The notes beneath the pieces were generated by a model. The model was not told the DNA's origin. It saw nothing but the letters and a program-made list of their open reading frames with translations, and made no database searches. Below are positions 1 to 7,871 of a DNA stretch of 48,323 bases, piece after piece. The position numbers and the translations under genes are program-made. Where the stretch lies: positions 1 through 48,323 of IMG/VR virus record IMGVR_UViG_3300025311_000373; one strand, given 5' to 3'. Source of the stretch: a virus. How positions within the stretch are numbered: position 1 is the stretch's first letter; each line of letters begins with the position of its first letter.

Positions 1-189
1 TCAATGACCACGATGCCCTTCCGAATGGCGGTATATTCAGGAACCAATCGCGCCTATTCTAGCCTGCAATCAAGATAGTCTTCAAAGCGGCGCCGAGCAT
101 TTTGCAAAACGAAATTACATATTTCCATTTTAGCCGTAGCAGTAACGAATTTGATAACAGCTGGGTAGGCTAAAGCAGGCCCGCTCTGC

Positions 190-195
190 TATAAT
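190..195 (+). promoter_or_regulatory. -10 box of the tRNA-Pro promoter
   Basis: A perfect TATAAT lies 12 bases before the first base of the tRNA, placing transcription start a few bases upstream of the mature 5' end. No clear -35 hexamer is seen. Positions 1-189 hold no gene I can support. Confidence 0.5.
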
Positions 196-206
196 TTGCA
201 ACTCGT

Positions 207-283
207 CGGGGCGTAGCGCAGCCTGGTAGCGTACTTGCATGGGGTGCAAGGGGTCGAGTGTTCGAATCACTCCGTCCCGACCA
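207..283 (+). tRNA. tRNA-Pro (anticodon GGG), CCA encoded
   Basis: A complete 77-nt cloverleaf can be folded by eye. The 7-bp acceptor CGGGGCG pairs with CGTCCCG (one G-U). The anticodon stem CTTGC/GCAAG closes the loop ATGGGGT, giving anticodon GGG followed by G37 as usual for proline tRNAs. The T arm carries TTCGAAT, and ACCA is encoded at the 3' end. It reads CCC/CCU codons. As the only host-like gene in the window, at the outer edge of the prophage, it is a plausible integration site, but no repeated att core can be shown because the other prophage end is not in view. Confidence 0.95.
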
Positions 284-318
284 ATGTTTATGCGGCTCTT
301 AGCCGTTTTGCTGTATGT

Positions 319-367
319 AAACGCAGCCTGTATATTAGACAAAATCTAATAGCAGGCTGCGTTTTTT
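319..367 (+). terminator. Rho-independent terminator after the tRNA
   Basis: A long hairpin: outer arms AAACGCAGCCTG / CAGGCTGCG, inner arms TATTAGA / TCTAATA around CAAAA, followed by six T. It sits 36 bases after the tRNA and should end its transcript. Confidence 0.85.
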
Positions 368-491
368 GCGTTTAAGGACGTGTCCATACGAGGCTAGGAA
401 AAGACTTTTTTGAATTTCTCAAGCGTCCGAAAAAAGAGAAAAAACGGCCTTAGCACAGGCCTTTCTACCAAAATCCTACCAGCCAACGGAT

Positions 492-752
492 CTATTTTTT
501 GCGGCGTAGTTCATAGAAATTACCGGCTGTCTCTTCTGAAATTGCTGTGCCGTCGACCATCATAGGCACAAGATAATTTACCGCCTCGCCTGCAATTGAG
601 GTTCCTTCCTCGCCATATTCTTCAACCAACCCGAAGAACGCGACGTCATCAACCATATCCTCATCACCATCGGCATCTTTATAGACCACTTCCCATCCCA
701 CGGCCGGCACCACTTGAACAATCTTGCGCGGCGGTTTATTGTTTTTTGGCAT
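492..752 (-). CDS. Hypothetical 86-aa acidic protein
   Basis: Not recognised. The start is supported by a strong ribosome site (AGGGAGG) just upstream of the ATG. The protein has a basic N-terminus (about residues 1-11), a very acidic middle rich in D and E, and a basic C-terminal tail (RRKK). It is divergent from the gene starting at 811 with only 58 bp between them, so the two likely have back-to-back promoters. No signal peptide or membrane segment. It may be a phage-end accessory gene or host DNA; the prophage boundary is not defined here. Confidence 0.6.
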   Translation of the reverse strand: MPKNNKPPRKIVQVVPAVGWEVVYKDADGDEDMVDDVAFFGLVEEYGEEGTSIAGEAVNYLVPMMVDGTAISEETAGNFYELRRKK

Positions 753-810
753 AAAGCCTCCCTAAAGTATGAAGAGGCAAGATTACCAGAAGTGGCGCTA
801 AAATCACTGC

Positions 811-1080
811 ATGTCTAACTTCAAACCCCCACTTTCCTTTGATGAGCTCCACGCGATCGGCGAGCGCAACCGGACCAATGCGGACGTAAAAGCGTTACTC
901 TGGGAAATCAAGCGACTTCACGCTGTCGTCTCCCGAGCCCATCAGATTTATCGGAGTAACGGCAGCATCCCTCAATTTCTCAATGAGGCGCTTTGGAACG
1001 AAATCAAGGATGACCCGGTCGTCAAGGCGTGGGAGGATCTGAACAAGCCAAAGGTGGAGCCTGGAGACGACGATGATTAA
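811..1080 (+). CDS. Hypothetical 89-aa protein
   Basis: Not recognised. The protein is mostly predicted helix with an acidic tail (GDDDD). The stop overlaps the start of the next gene, which supports a two-gene unit. The ribosome site is weak. No membrane segment or catalytic motif is seen. Confidence 0.55.
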   Translation: MSNFKPPLSFDELHAIGERNRTNADVKALLWEIKRLHAVVSRAHQIYRSNGSIPQFLNEALWNEIKDDPVVKAWEDLNKPKVEPGDDDD

Positions 1081-1279
1081 AACGGAGACGGCCCTATCTC
1101 GCCTACAAGCCGATGAGATCTGCGAGATCGTCCTGAAGGATGGAACAACCCGACATGCAAGTTGGAATCCGTTAAACCGTGCATTTCACTTCTGCGACGG
1201 GGTGGAATCCGGATATGTCAGCCACGACGATGTCAAAGAGTGGATGCCAGGTAGTGTCCCTTTTAATGGGTCGAGCTGA
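1073..1279 (+). CDS. Hypothetical 68-aa protein
   Basis: Not recognised. It starts inside the last codons of the preceding gene (8-bp overlap), implying translational coupling. Small, no membrane segment; the middle (ETALSRLQADEICEIVLKDG) looks like an ordinary folded domain. Downstream, 1280-1385 holds no gene I can support. Confidence 0.5.
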   Translation: MIKTETALSRLQADEICEIVLKDGTTRHASWNPLNRAFHFCDGVESGYVSHDDVKEWMPGSVPFNGSS

Positions 1280-1385
1280 AAATGGGTCGCTAATGCAGCT
1301 AGGGAAACTCTCTATGACGCTGAACAGAAAAATAAAGCATTATGCCAATGGCTATCCTAAAGACACTATGCAATGCACGGTGTGC

Positions 1386-2015
1386 TTATTGAGTAAACTC
1401 GGATATTTCGACACTTGGCCCTACCCCTTGCGCTTGCGCCTTGATTGTTGCAAGCATGCTTTTCACCAGTTCGGTTGCGGACTGGCTGAACTGTACTTTA
1501 AGAAGTGCAGAGCCGCCGAACAACGTTGGATACTCCACCACCACCCAACATTTTTCAATATCCCATTCATTCTCCAGAATTTCTTTTTTTTGTACGCCCC
1601 AAATGCCCCCTGTATAAGCTTGCAATACATGAGTATCGGAGTCGTCTGACGAAAATGGCAAGTGTGCCCAGATCGGGATTTTTGGTACATCTTTTTTATG
1701 AATCAGTGCATTAAATAAGCTTGCTTGAGAAACTGGGCGTCGAAAATTAAGTTCTAAATGTCCGACTCGTCGATCCATTAGCGCAATAGTTCTGACTCTC
1801 AATGGAACTGGCGTCTTATTCTCGAATATGATGTGAAAGTCTACTTTGTTGTAGCCCATTCCGTGAGATGAAACTCCATCGTTTATCATGGCCTCTAATT
1901 CGCCGTTGCGCTTTGAATTGAACCGGTAGGCTACGAGTGCAATTACTGCCGCCGACACCAAGTTGCCTAGAAATGCCCCAATTCCGTTGATTCCAATTGC
2001 TTGCAGATCACTCAT
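1386..2015 (-). CDS. Hypothetical membrane-anchored protein, 209 aa
   Basis: Not recognised. One transmembrane helix at about residues 10-30 (GIGAFLGNLVSAAVIALVAY) is followed by a basic stretch (RFNSKR), suggesting a single-pass protein with most of its mass in the cytoplasm. The rest looks like a beta-rich domain. It lies alone between the small leftmost genes and the lysis cassette on the cassette's strand. The position at the late-operon end fits a phage accessory (moron-like) gene, which is inference. Confidence 0.6.
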   Translation of the reverse strand: MSDLQAIGINGIGAFLGNLVSAAVIALVAYRFNSKRNGELEAMINDGVSSHGMGYNKVDFHIIFENKTPVPLRVRTIALMDRRVGHLELNFRRPVSQASLFNALIHKKDVPKIPIWAHLPFSSDDSDTHVLQAYTGGIWGVQKKEILENEWDIEKCWVVVEYPTLFGGSALLKVQFSQSATELVKSMLATIKAQAQGVGPSVEISEFTQ

Positions 2016-2090
2016 GTCGAGATTCGCCTAATAACGGTGAATTAAAAAGGCAATAATACCCTTTGTCGTTATCAAAACGCGGATCGGTCA

Positions 2091-2342
2091 CTATCTCGGC
2101 CATGCCTTCACGATCCGCGCGTGATTGATCGCGCACTTGCCGAACGCCGGCAGCACCTCCTCCTCCACCCATGTCTGCCACACGTCGTAGTCCTTGGTGT
2201 CAGGAGCCGCCGGAATCTGGCACGGCTCCGCCAGGCTGCTGTCGAGCAACGGCTTTTCGGACGGCGTCGACCGACCTGGTGAGACTGCGCATCCGGCCAT
2301 CGTCAGGACGGCAATCAACAGGCAGAGGTGTCGCTTTCGCAT
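2091..2342 (-). CDS. Outer-membrane spanin lipoprotein (Rz1-like)
   Basis: An 83-aa protein with a basic N-terminus, a short hydrophobic stretch and a lipobox-like ending MAGC at residues 15-18, so likely an outer-membrane lipoprotein. It is proline-containing like Rz1 proteins. The start has an AAGGA ribosome site 8 bases upstream. The first 143 bp lie inside the 3' end of the Rz-like gene in another frame, the classic overlapping Rz/Rz1 layout, and it then runs past the Rz stop. Known role of the family: pairs with the inner-membrane spanin to fuse inner and outer membranes at the last step of lysis. Confidence 0.85.
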   Translation of the reverse strand: MRKRHLCLLIAVLTMAGCAVSPGRSTPSEKPLLDSSLAEPCQIPAAPDTKDYDVWQTWVEEEVLPAFGKCAINHARIVKAWPR

Positions 2343-2622
2343 TCTTGAATTCCTTTCTTATGATGGCCAGCTCGGTGCCGAGCACGGAGAAATCCGCATT
2401 CGCACCGTCGGCTTGTTCCTTGATTTTCTTGGCCGTGGCGACAAAGTCATCGAGCACTTCCTTGTTCTGGACAGCGACCTCGTTGGCGCGCTCTGCTTTC
2501 AAGGTGGCGATGTCGGCATTGAGCCGCCAGCCGTTGGCGGTCCAGCCACCGCCGAATCCAATGGTCACGGCAGCCGCAACGCCGGCGAGCAGGAACAACG
2601 GATTGATCGACAGCGGATTCAT
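2200..2622 (-). CDS. Inner-membrane spanin (Rz-like)
   Basis: 140 aa with an N-terminal membrane segment (about residues 9-28) followed by a charged helical region of alternating K/E/A (about 38-95) expected to form a periplasmic coiled coil, the usual i-spanin plan. The ATG overlaps the endolysin stop in an ATGA junction. The 3' part encodes the start of the Rz1-like lipoprotein in another frame. Assignment rests on topology, position and the nested partner rather than on sequence motifs. Confidence 0.85.
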   Translation of the reverse strand: MNPLSINPLFLLAGVAAAVTIGFGGGWTANGWRLNADIATLKAERANEVAVQNKEVLDDFVATAKKIKEQADGANADFSVLGTELAIIRKEFKNAKATPLPVDCRPDDGRMRSLTRSVDAVRKAVARQQPGGAVPDSGGS

Positions 2623-3050
2623 ACCAACCCCTGCATATAGCCGGTACCGAATCGGATCGTCAGCACCTGGTTGCGCGGCTCATCGACGGCCAGCCCGACA
2701 TGGACCCAGCGATCGAACTCCAGGATCAATTGATCGAACTTCACCGCGTTATGCTTGATCGCCTCGGCCAGCTCACGCGGCGTCATGCCGGCGGCACGGA
2801 TGTCCGCAGACAGGCCCTGCATGTGTGCGCTGCTCATCGACCCGCCGACGGCGCGATTGACCGCCGGCGACCGGTAGCCGCTGGACACCATGATCGGGCG
2901 ATTGACCACGGCGCGGATTTGTTCAAGCACCGTAGCCACACGCTTGAGGTTCTCGATCACTTTCTGGCTTGGTACGTTGTCCAGATTGTGACGCGCGGCC
3001 GTCTCGGAGAAGGTCAGTTCTTCGAGGGTAAAGTGTGTGCTGAGTTTCAT
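2619..3050 (-). CDS. Endolysin, M15-type D-Ala-D-Ala carboxypeptidase-like
   Basis: 143 aa from the ATG preceded by AAAGGACATGCA; a longer frame upstream is less likely. Peptidase M15_3-type features are visible: SSGYRSPAVNRAVGG, then SAHMQGLSADI with the metal-binding His and Asp, and a C-terminal WVHVGL with the final His. This family cleaves peptide bonds in murein and serves as endolysin in many phages. No signal peptide, so export through the holin lesion is expected. Start and stop overlap the neighbours by ATGA on both sides, so translation of the cassette is coupled. Confidence 0.9.
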   Translation of the reverse strand: MKLSTHFTLEELTFSETAARHNLDNVPSQKVIENLKRVATVLEQIRAVVNRPIMVSSGYRSPAVNRAVGGSMSSAHMQGLSADIRAAGMTPRELAEAIKHNAVKFDQLILEFDRWVHVGLAVDEPRNQVLTIRFGTGYMQGLV

Positions 3051-3112
3051 TGCATGTCCTTTCGATTCAACACATCGACCACGTCCAGAACGGTTTGCTG
3101 TTGCGGTGTCAT
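3047..3112 (-). CDS. 21-codon mini-cistron between holin and endolysin
   Basis: A 21-residue frame starts with a strong GGAGG 6 bases upstream of its ATG. The ATG overlaps the holin-like gene's TGA (ATGA), and its own TGA overlaps the endolysin ATG (ATGA). The peptide begins MTPQQQ and is not hydrophobic. It may be a real peptide or a coupling device that passes ribosomes from holin to endolysin. Supported by signals and architecture only. Confidence 0.55.
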   Translation of the reverse strand: MTPQQQTVLDVVDVLNRKDMQ

Positions 3113-3558
3113 AGCGCCTCCTTGGCTTTTTTAATTGATGCGGTGGCGTCGTCAAGCATCTCGCCAATGTCTTTGCTGCGTCTGTTTTCAAACCATTTCA
3201 CAAAGCCGCCGATAAGCCACCATGCCGGCAAGCCGGCGGCGACCATGATCGGTGCTGCGATAAACAGGAACCCGACCGCTTGATCGGCGCCGTACATTGT
3301 CGCCACATCCTTGGCCGACTCGAATAAGCCAGGTGAATACGATCGCAGCCAAACCACCAGCAGCGGCCCGGCGGTCGCAGACGACACGATGGACGATGCG
3401 AACCTGGCGAACGCTTCACCTTTCGTTTTCGGCCACAGAAAAATAAATCCCAGCGCTGCAGCCAGCGATCCGGCGAGCACCGGCAGCCCGAATATTTTTA
3501 TTAATGCGCCGCCTGCAGCTGCTGAAGTGCTCATTGGTTCTGCCATGTGATGGTCCAT
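3109..3558 (-). CDS. Holin-like membrane protein, first gene of the lysis cassette
   Basis: Up to 149 aa with three likely membrane helices (around residues 19-41, 58-72 and 96-116) and a charged C-terminal tail rich in K, D and E, as in many holins. Upstream of the endolysin, in the usual holin position. The start is uncertain: ATGs at 3558, 3546 and 3534 are all in frame and none has a clear ribosome site. Closely spaced starts could in principle give holin/antiholin pairs, but that is not shown. A superinfection or unrelated membrane protein is the alternative. Confidence 0.65.
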   Translation of the reverse strand: MDHHMAEPMSTSAAAGGALIKIFGLPVLAGSLAAALGFIFLWPKTKGEAFARFASSIVSSATAGPLLVVWLRSYSPGLFESAKDVATMYGADQAVGFLFIAAPIMVAAGLPAWWLIGGFVKWFENRRSKDIGEMLDDATASIKKAKEAL

Positions 3559-3569
3559 GAGGTAGAAAT

Positions 3570-3591
3570 AAAAAATCCTGCCGAGGCAAGG
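3570..3591 (-). terminator. Terminator before the lysis cassette
   Basis: On the minus strand CCTTGC-CTCG-GCAGG (one bulge) is followed by ATTTTTTATTT. It lies between the last tail-associated gene and the holin-like gene and would reduce read-through into lysis genes. Confidence 0.55.
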
Positions 3592-3597
3592 TATGGA

Positions 3598-4119
3598 TTA
3601 TTGAGGTTCAAGGTCGGACCATTCCAAAATGTGGAAGCCCCAAAATGTACCGGTAGAACCAAGAATATTGAGGAATGGCCGACTCTCTACCGGCGTTCCT
3701 TGTGGATAGTCCATGCGGATTTGCTTCTGAACGAAGTAAAGTCGGTCGCCTTCCTTGACTTCCATCGGACCGGAGAGACAGGGATAATCGGTAGTGGTGT
3801 TTGTCACCGCCATTTGATTAGCGCAGCCGCCGTAGCCATCATGCGGAAACCAGCCATTTAACCAAAACACGCTTTGCCGTAATCCTGATGGGTTCGCATC
3901 CCAAACAACCTGGCCGAAGGGCAGAATTAAATGAATGCCAGGGCCAATAACGATCATGTTTGGATCGGACACATCGCACCGATCTTCCCAGTTCCTGTCT
4001 ACCATATTGAACGGCAATGCTGCATTCGCATCGTTCGGTATAGCGAAGTCGCAGCAAGGATCGCCGTCGATATATTCCCGTCGAACCCATACGCCACGAT
4101 AATTATGCCGATATGTCAT
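3598..4119 (-). CDS. Hypothetical tail-fibre-associated protein, 173 aa
   Basis: Not recognised. It is rich in aromatic residues, G, N and D, with several cysteines (DPCC, GGCAN, YPC), looking like a compact beta-rich domain. There is no signal peptide. It follows the tail fibre and its chaperone-like gene and ends before the lysis cassette, so a virion surface or adhesin role is plausible but inferred from place only. Confidence 0.6.
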   Translation of the reverse strand: MTYRHNYRGVWVRREYIDGDPCCDFAIPNDANAALPFNMVDRNWEDRCDVSDPNMIVIGPGIHLILPFGQVVWDANPSGLRQSVFWLNGWFPHDGYGGCANQMAVTNTTTDYPCLSGPMEVKEGDRLYFVQKQIRMDYPQGTPVESRPFLNILGSTGTFWGFHILEWSDLEPQ

Positions 4120-4153
4120 TTTCTGCCTTTCGTTTTAAGAAGCCGGTTCAGGT

Positions 4154-4540
4154 TCAGGTACTTTTCGGAAATGCCGGCCGTTTCGGCATGTCACCAGTTT
4201 GCTTGCTGATCACCGTACGAAGCGCGGCGCGATAAGCGGTCCACTCAGCCGGGATCGGCACGCCGCGTTCCAGGCAGCGAAGGATGGTTTTATCGGACGC
4301 GTCGAGTGCAACATGGGCGCGCTTTACAAGTGATCGAGTTGCTTGGTCCGGCGCGATCTCGACGTCGACGCCGACCGGCTGCCCGTCGGCGTCGGCAACA
4401 ATGACTTTGCCTTGCATCGCGAGCAGTTCTGCATGCCGTTCCGGAGATATTTCACGGGCGGGCTGAGGGATGTTCTCCCCATGGATTGCGGAACAGTAAA
4501 ACGCTGCCCGGCCGTCAACCATTGCGAAGAATATTTTCAT
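4154..4540 (-). CDS. Tail fibre assembly (chaperone-like) protein
   Basis: 128 aa from the ATG one base after the tail-fibre stop. Features: an N-terminal segment with the query-like pattern IFFAMVDGRAAFY, a middle region with IVADADGQPVGVDVE, and a C-terminal WTAYRAALR segment typical of phage tail-fibre assembly proteins. Such proteins act in the cytoplasm to fold or trimerise fibres and sit directly behind the fibre gene, as here. Confidence 0.75.
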   Translation of the reverse strand: MKIFFAMVDGRAAFYCSAIHGENIPQPAREISPERHAELLAMQGKVIVADADGQPVGVDVEIAPDQATRSLVKRAHVALDASDKTILRCLERGVPIPAEWTAYRAALRTVISKQTGDMPKRPAFPKST

Positions 4541-4541
4541 G

Positions 4542-5621
4542 TTATTTACCCCATGCTTCATAGTAGAGAGAGACACCGAACGCCTCTGTGCCGTCTTTGT
4601 CGATCACAATGTCTGCCCCGCTCAACGTCTCGTTTGTCACGTATACCGACATTGCAACGCTCGATGCGATGGAGATGAGTGTTGGATGGACGCCGTACAG
4701 TGCGTTCGGAAACGCAAAAGGAAATGTAATGGGCTGCACGAAATCGCCTGACGTAATGATGCCGGTCACCTTGCCCCACTGCCGGATGAGGCCACCCGGA
4801 AAAATCTGATAGCCGTTGGTTGCAAGCGATTGCTGACCGCTCTTGGTGAACTGGTTCAGAATCTCTGCGACCGCGAACGCTGTGGTCGCGAGCTGCGTAG
4901 TGTTTGTTCCAACTGCCGCCGTCGGTGCAGTTGGAACACCAGATAACACCGGAGAAGCCAACGGCGCTAAATTCGCAAGTGTCGTTGCGATAAATGGTGC
5001 ACTTGCTGCCTGTGCGATATTGCCGGACGTGATTGTGGTCGCGCCGTTGGCGACCGTTACGACCCAAAGGCCGACATATCCCGCGTCAGGCGATGGCGTC
5101 GTCTGTGCACCGGTAGTAGCCGAGATGCCAGCCTTGGCGCTCACTACGACTGTGCCAGCGCGATTCGTATTCTCAGCAACGCCGGTATTGTTTGGGCCGG
5201 CATATGCGGAGGCTGGATTGCTCGCGTTGTAGTAAGGCAGCACGATTGGGGTGCCGTCGACTTCACTGAATGCGGCTTGAATTAGGTAGTTGATGCTATG
5301 ACCAACGGTGCCCGGCGCCGCACATGCCAGATCGCTCGAATCAAGCTTGATACCCTGCTTCAGGATCGTATGTGTCGTGTCGGCTGCGATCGAGCTGTAT
5401 GCGGTGCCGTCAATATTCGCAAGTGCATAAATCTCGCCGACACCGATCGAAACGCTCATTGATGCTGGACTGGTCGCAGTGCACGGCAACCCGTTGGCCA
5501 ACGTGTTGGTACCCAGAATCGCGGCGGCCAATTTGCTCAACGCGATCATGGCGTGTTTGTTCGTGCTGAGAAGGTCCGTCTCAAGTGGTATCTGACCTGG
5601 ATAAATCATGACGCGATCCAT
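4542..5621 (-). CDS. Tail fibre / receptor-binding protein
   Basis: 359 aa, rich in A, T, S and G with very few charges in the middle, as in fibre shafts. Residues around 223-250 carry the fibre-type motif SPVLSGVPTAPTA...TNTTQLATTAFA. The C-terminal part (GGLIRQWGKV ... WGK end) resembles receptor-binding tip domains of myovirus and siphovirus fibres. The N-terminus (MIYPGQIPLETDLL) should attach to the baseplate. It has no variable repeat matching the DGR template at 45.6 kb. The upstream terminator suggests separate control of fibre expression. Confidence 0.85.
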   Translation of the reverse strand: MDRVMIYPGQIPLETDLLSTNKHAMIALSKLAAAILGTNTLANGLPCTATSPASMSVSIGVGEIYALANIDGTAYSSIAADTTHTILKQGIKLDSSDLACAAPGTVGHSINYLIQAAFSEVDGTPIVLPYYNASNPASAYAGPNNTGVAENTNRAGTVVVSAKAGISATTGAQTTPSPDAGYVGLWVVTVANGATTITSGNIAQAASAPFIATTLANLAPLASPVLSGVPTAPTAAVGTNTTQLATTAFAVAEILNQFTKSGQQSLATNGYQIFPGGLIRQWGKVTGIITSGDFVQPITFPFAFPNALYGVHPTLISIASSVAMSVYVTNETLSGADIVIDKDGTEAFGVSLYYEAWGK

Positions 5622-5637
5622 ATTGCTCCCGGAAATG

Positions 5638-5660
5638 AAAAAGCCACCCGAAGGTGGCTT
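5638..5660 (-). terminator. UUCG-loop terminator before the tail fibre
   Basis: On the minus strand AAGCCACC-TTCG-GGTGGCTT runs into TTTTT. It lies between the baseplate genes and the tail fibre gene. Confidence 0.85.
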
Positions 5661-5681
5661 GGTGATGGTTCAAATAGACGA

Positions 5682-6344
5682 TTAAGTGGTGATTCGTGCC
5701 CAGACAGCTGTTCCGGCAACTTTCACAGAATCGATCGCAGCATAAATATCAGCATCGGTAACCGTATCTTCAATCATTGAAAGTGAGCCATATTCAGCTC
5801 GCGATGCAACGCCGTATCCACCAGTCGATATGCCGTAACCAGCCACGTACGGAATACCACTTCCAACGGGCCGGAAAGCAGTCACAAACGCTTGGGCCGG
5901 CAGAAGCATCGACCCGTAGGCACCATTGACTCCATAGCCCGTGTTTGGAACGCTGTAGGCTCCCGTATCGGCGGGTCGCTGCGGCTCAATGACAACCGGT
6001 ACCCGGCCTGTCAATTCCGTGAGAATCGCGATTACCGATGCACGGGTTGCACGCTCCCGAAACAGGTTGATGATGATGGTTGCTCTGAAGCTCGCATCTG
6101 TTTGATGCTGCTTTCTGACGATTGCCGTTCCAAAGAAATCACCAGCGATAACATCAAGCCAGCCGTCCGTCGCTGTCAGAATCCGTGTCTGCAGCCTGGC
6201 ATACGCATAGAGCGAATACAGGAAAGCCCAGCATGCTGCCCAGCCAGATAAAACAGCATCGAGTATTGGCGCATCGTCGCCAAACCACCGCGGAATAGTC
6301 GCCTTGATCCGCTGTAGCAAATCGGATTGATCGCCGGTCGCCAT
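5682..6344 (-). CDS. Baseplate/tail protein, Mu gp48 / P2 gpI-like
   Basis: 220 aa encoded directly behind the baseplate J-like gene (one-base overlap), where Mu gp48 and P2 gpI lie. The N-terminal half is helical with aromatic residues (WAACWAFLYSLYAYARLQ) and contains GWLDVIAGDFFG; the C-terminal half is rich in G, Y and A. Known role of the family: links the baseplate wedge to the tail fibres. The call leans on synteny. Confidence 0.7.
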   Translation of the reverse strand: MATGDQSDLLQRIKATIPRWFGDDAPILDAVLSGWAACWAFLYSLYAYARLQTRILTATDGWLDVIAGDFFGTAIVRKQHQTDASFRATIIINLFRERATRASVIAILTELTGRVPVVIEPQRPADTGAYSVPNTGYGVNGAYGSMLLPAQAFVTAFRPVGSGIPYVAGYGISTGGYGVASRAEYGSLSMIEDTVTDADIYAAIDSVKVAGTAVWARITT

Positions 6345-7462
6345 TACGAAACCACCACTGAAAGTGATTTGATTACTTGTTTCGGCGTTGCCGTCAGATC
6401 GGCGGTACCGCCATTCAACACAACAGCAGTCACGTTCGTGATACCTGGCGATGCATCGTATGCCAACTGCGCTATACGCGTATAGGCAAGATCCTCACCG
6501 AGTTCAAGCGCATTGATGTAATCGGTAGCCGCGGCATCCGCAAGAGCTTTTGTTGCAGTTGCATCGTATCCAGCGGCGATCGTGACGGTGAAGGTCACGG
6601 TAGCGTTGACCACCACCGGCGCGAACACACCGAACCGAATCGTGAAACCACGTACTGCATCAATCGCATTCGATACGGATTCAAGAAACTCCGACGTTGG
6701 CGCGCCGGTGCCGTCATCCACCACCGCATAGAAATATCCATAGTCGACGGTGCCGTCGTATTGCTCATTCTCGACAAAGGTATAACTGATGCCGGCTGCG
6801 ACTGATGTCACTGCAAAGCCGATTGCCGCCTCTGTCGCACGAGCCAGCGAAGCAATGTACAGGACGAATCGCGCACGAAAAGCCGGATCCAGCTCCGCGT
6901 CGTCTCCATTGATGAAACTTGCCTCGTTCGTGACTGTATCAACGTATGAAATTGCATCCGCCATGACTGAGATCTGGCCGATGCTCACGTTTCCATCAGC
7001 GCCGGCCGTGTCCGCGTCCGCTGGCACAATCAGAGTCGATATGCCTGCCGCCATGACATACCCCGCCGCTGTCCATGCAGCATGATTCTCGTCTTCGACG
7101 ACGGTGAACGTCTGACTTCCATCGGCAGTCTGCACGGCGGTCCCAAACGGAATCAGCGCCTGCAGGGTCGGTGTGAATCGAGCGAACGTCACTTCACCAT
7201 TGGACGCGACCGCCGCGAGCCTGGTGACACCATAGTCGGCCATCCATGAATCCAGATCAGACTCGGTAGCAGTTCTGGCACGCATCATCGACAACAGCTT
7301 GACGATCAAACCCTGAAACCACAGGCCTACGGCTGCATTCGCCTCCACCATCGCGCGCAATACCGAGCCGACCGTGAAGTTCACCAAACTGGAGGAGCTG
7401 GCCTGAATCGCCGTCACCTGGTCGCGTACGAGCGTAGCAAAGTCTTTGGTGCTGATCGCCAT
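6344..7462 (-). CDS. Baseplate J-like protein (Mu gp47 / P2 gpJ family)
   Basis: 372 aa, close to the family's usual length. The N-terminal domain contains VNFTVGSVLRAMVEANAA and ATESDLDSWMADYGVTR, typical of baseplate J proteins, followed by a beta-rich middle (ALIPFGTAVQT, LIVPADADTAGADGN) and a C-terminal domain ending PGITNV. In contractile-tailed phages this protein forms the baseplate wedge that drives sheath contraction. It lies between the gp46-like and gp48-like genes in the standard order. Confidence 0.9.
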   Translation of the reverse strand: MAISTKDFATLVRDQVTAIQASSSSLVNFTVGSVLRAMVEANAAVGLWFQGLIVKLLSMMRARTATESDLDSWMADYGVTRLAAVASNGEVTFARFTPTLQALIPFGTAVQTADGSQTFTVVEDENHAAWTAAGYVMAAGISTLIVPADADTAGADGNVSIGQISVMADAISYVDTVTNEASFINGDDAELDPAFRARFVLYIASLARATEAAIGFAVTSVAAGISYTFVENEQYDGTVDYGYFYAVVDDGTGAPTSEFLESVSNAIDAVRGFTIRFGVFAPVVVNATVTFTVTIAAGYDATATKALADAAATDYINALELGEDLAYTRIAQLAYDASPGITNVTAVVLNGGTADLTATPKQVIKSLSVVVS

Positions 7463-7469
7463 TTTGTAC

Positions 7470-7871
7470 CTATTGATTGATGTTGAAGTTAAGGCTGACC
7501 GGCTTGCGCGTGTTCGCGTCCACGTATTGGATCTGTACGCTCACGCCACCGGTGATCGCCTCGACAATGATGGTCGGGTCCGGGTTATGCGAAACGATCG
7601 CTTCGTTAAAAATCTGCCCCCGGATCAGTGCGCGAATCCTGCGGACATCGATGTTTTTTCCGATTTCTTTCGGGACGCCGGCGCCATAGTCCGCATGCCA
7701 GATATAGTCACCGACTGACTCAATCTTTCCTGCAGCATCGCGTACCGTCGAATTGGTCAGCAGCCTGCGCAATAGCCGCTGCTCTCCTTCCGTGGTTGAT
7801 TCCACCAAAGCAAGATCGCCAGTGGCGGACAGGCTCAGATCGTCGCCTATGTAATGATTCAGATCGCTCAT
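7470..7871 (-). CDS. Baseplate wedge protein, Mu gp46 / gp25-like
   Basis: 133 aa with the pattern VESTTEGEQRLLRRLLT followed by YIWHADYGAGVPKEIG, known from Mu gp46-type wedge proteins, then a beta-rich C-terminus. The start overlaps the stop of the spike gene (ATGA). Role: wedge component contacting the sheath. Confidence 0.8.
   Translation of the reverse strand: MSDLNHYIGDDLSLSATGDLALVESTTEGEQRLLRRLLTNSTVRDAAGKIESVGDYIWHADYGAGVPKEIGKNIDVRRIRALIRGQIFNEAIVSHNPDPTIIVEAITGGVSVQIQYVDANTRKPVSLNFNINQ

Noticed and set aside
1-189. Partial gene entering from the left edge (minus strand, VPEYTAIRKGIVV)
   Set aside because: Only a short frame with a TTG start and no ribosome site; insufficient evidence.
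4542-5621. Tail fibre as a DGR target
   Set aside because: No segment resembles the template or the adenine-replaced consensus.
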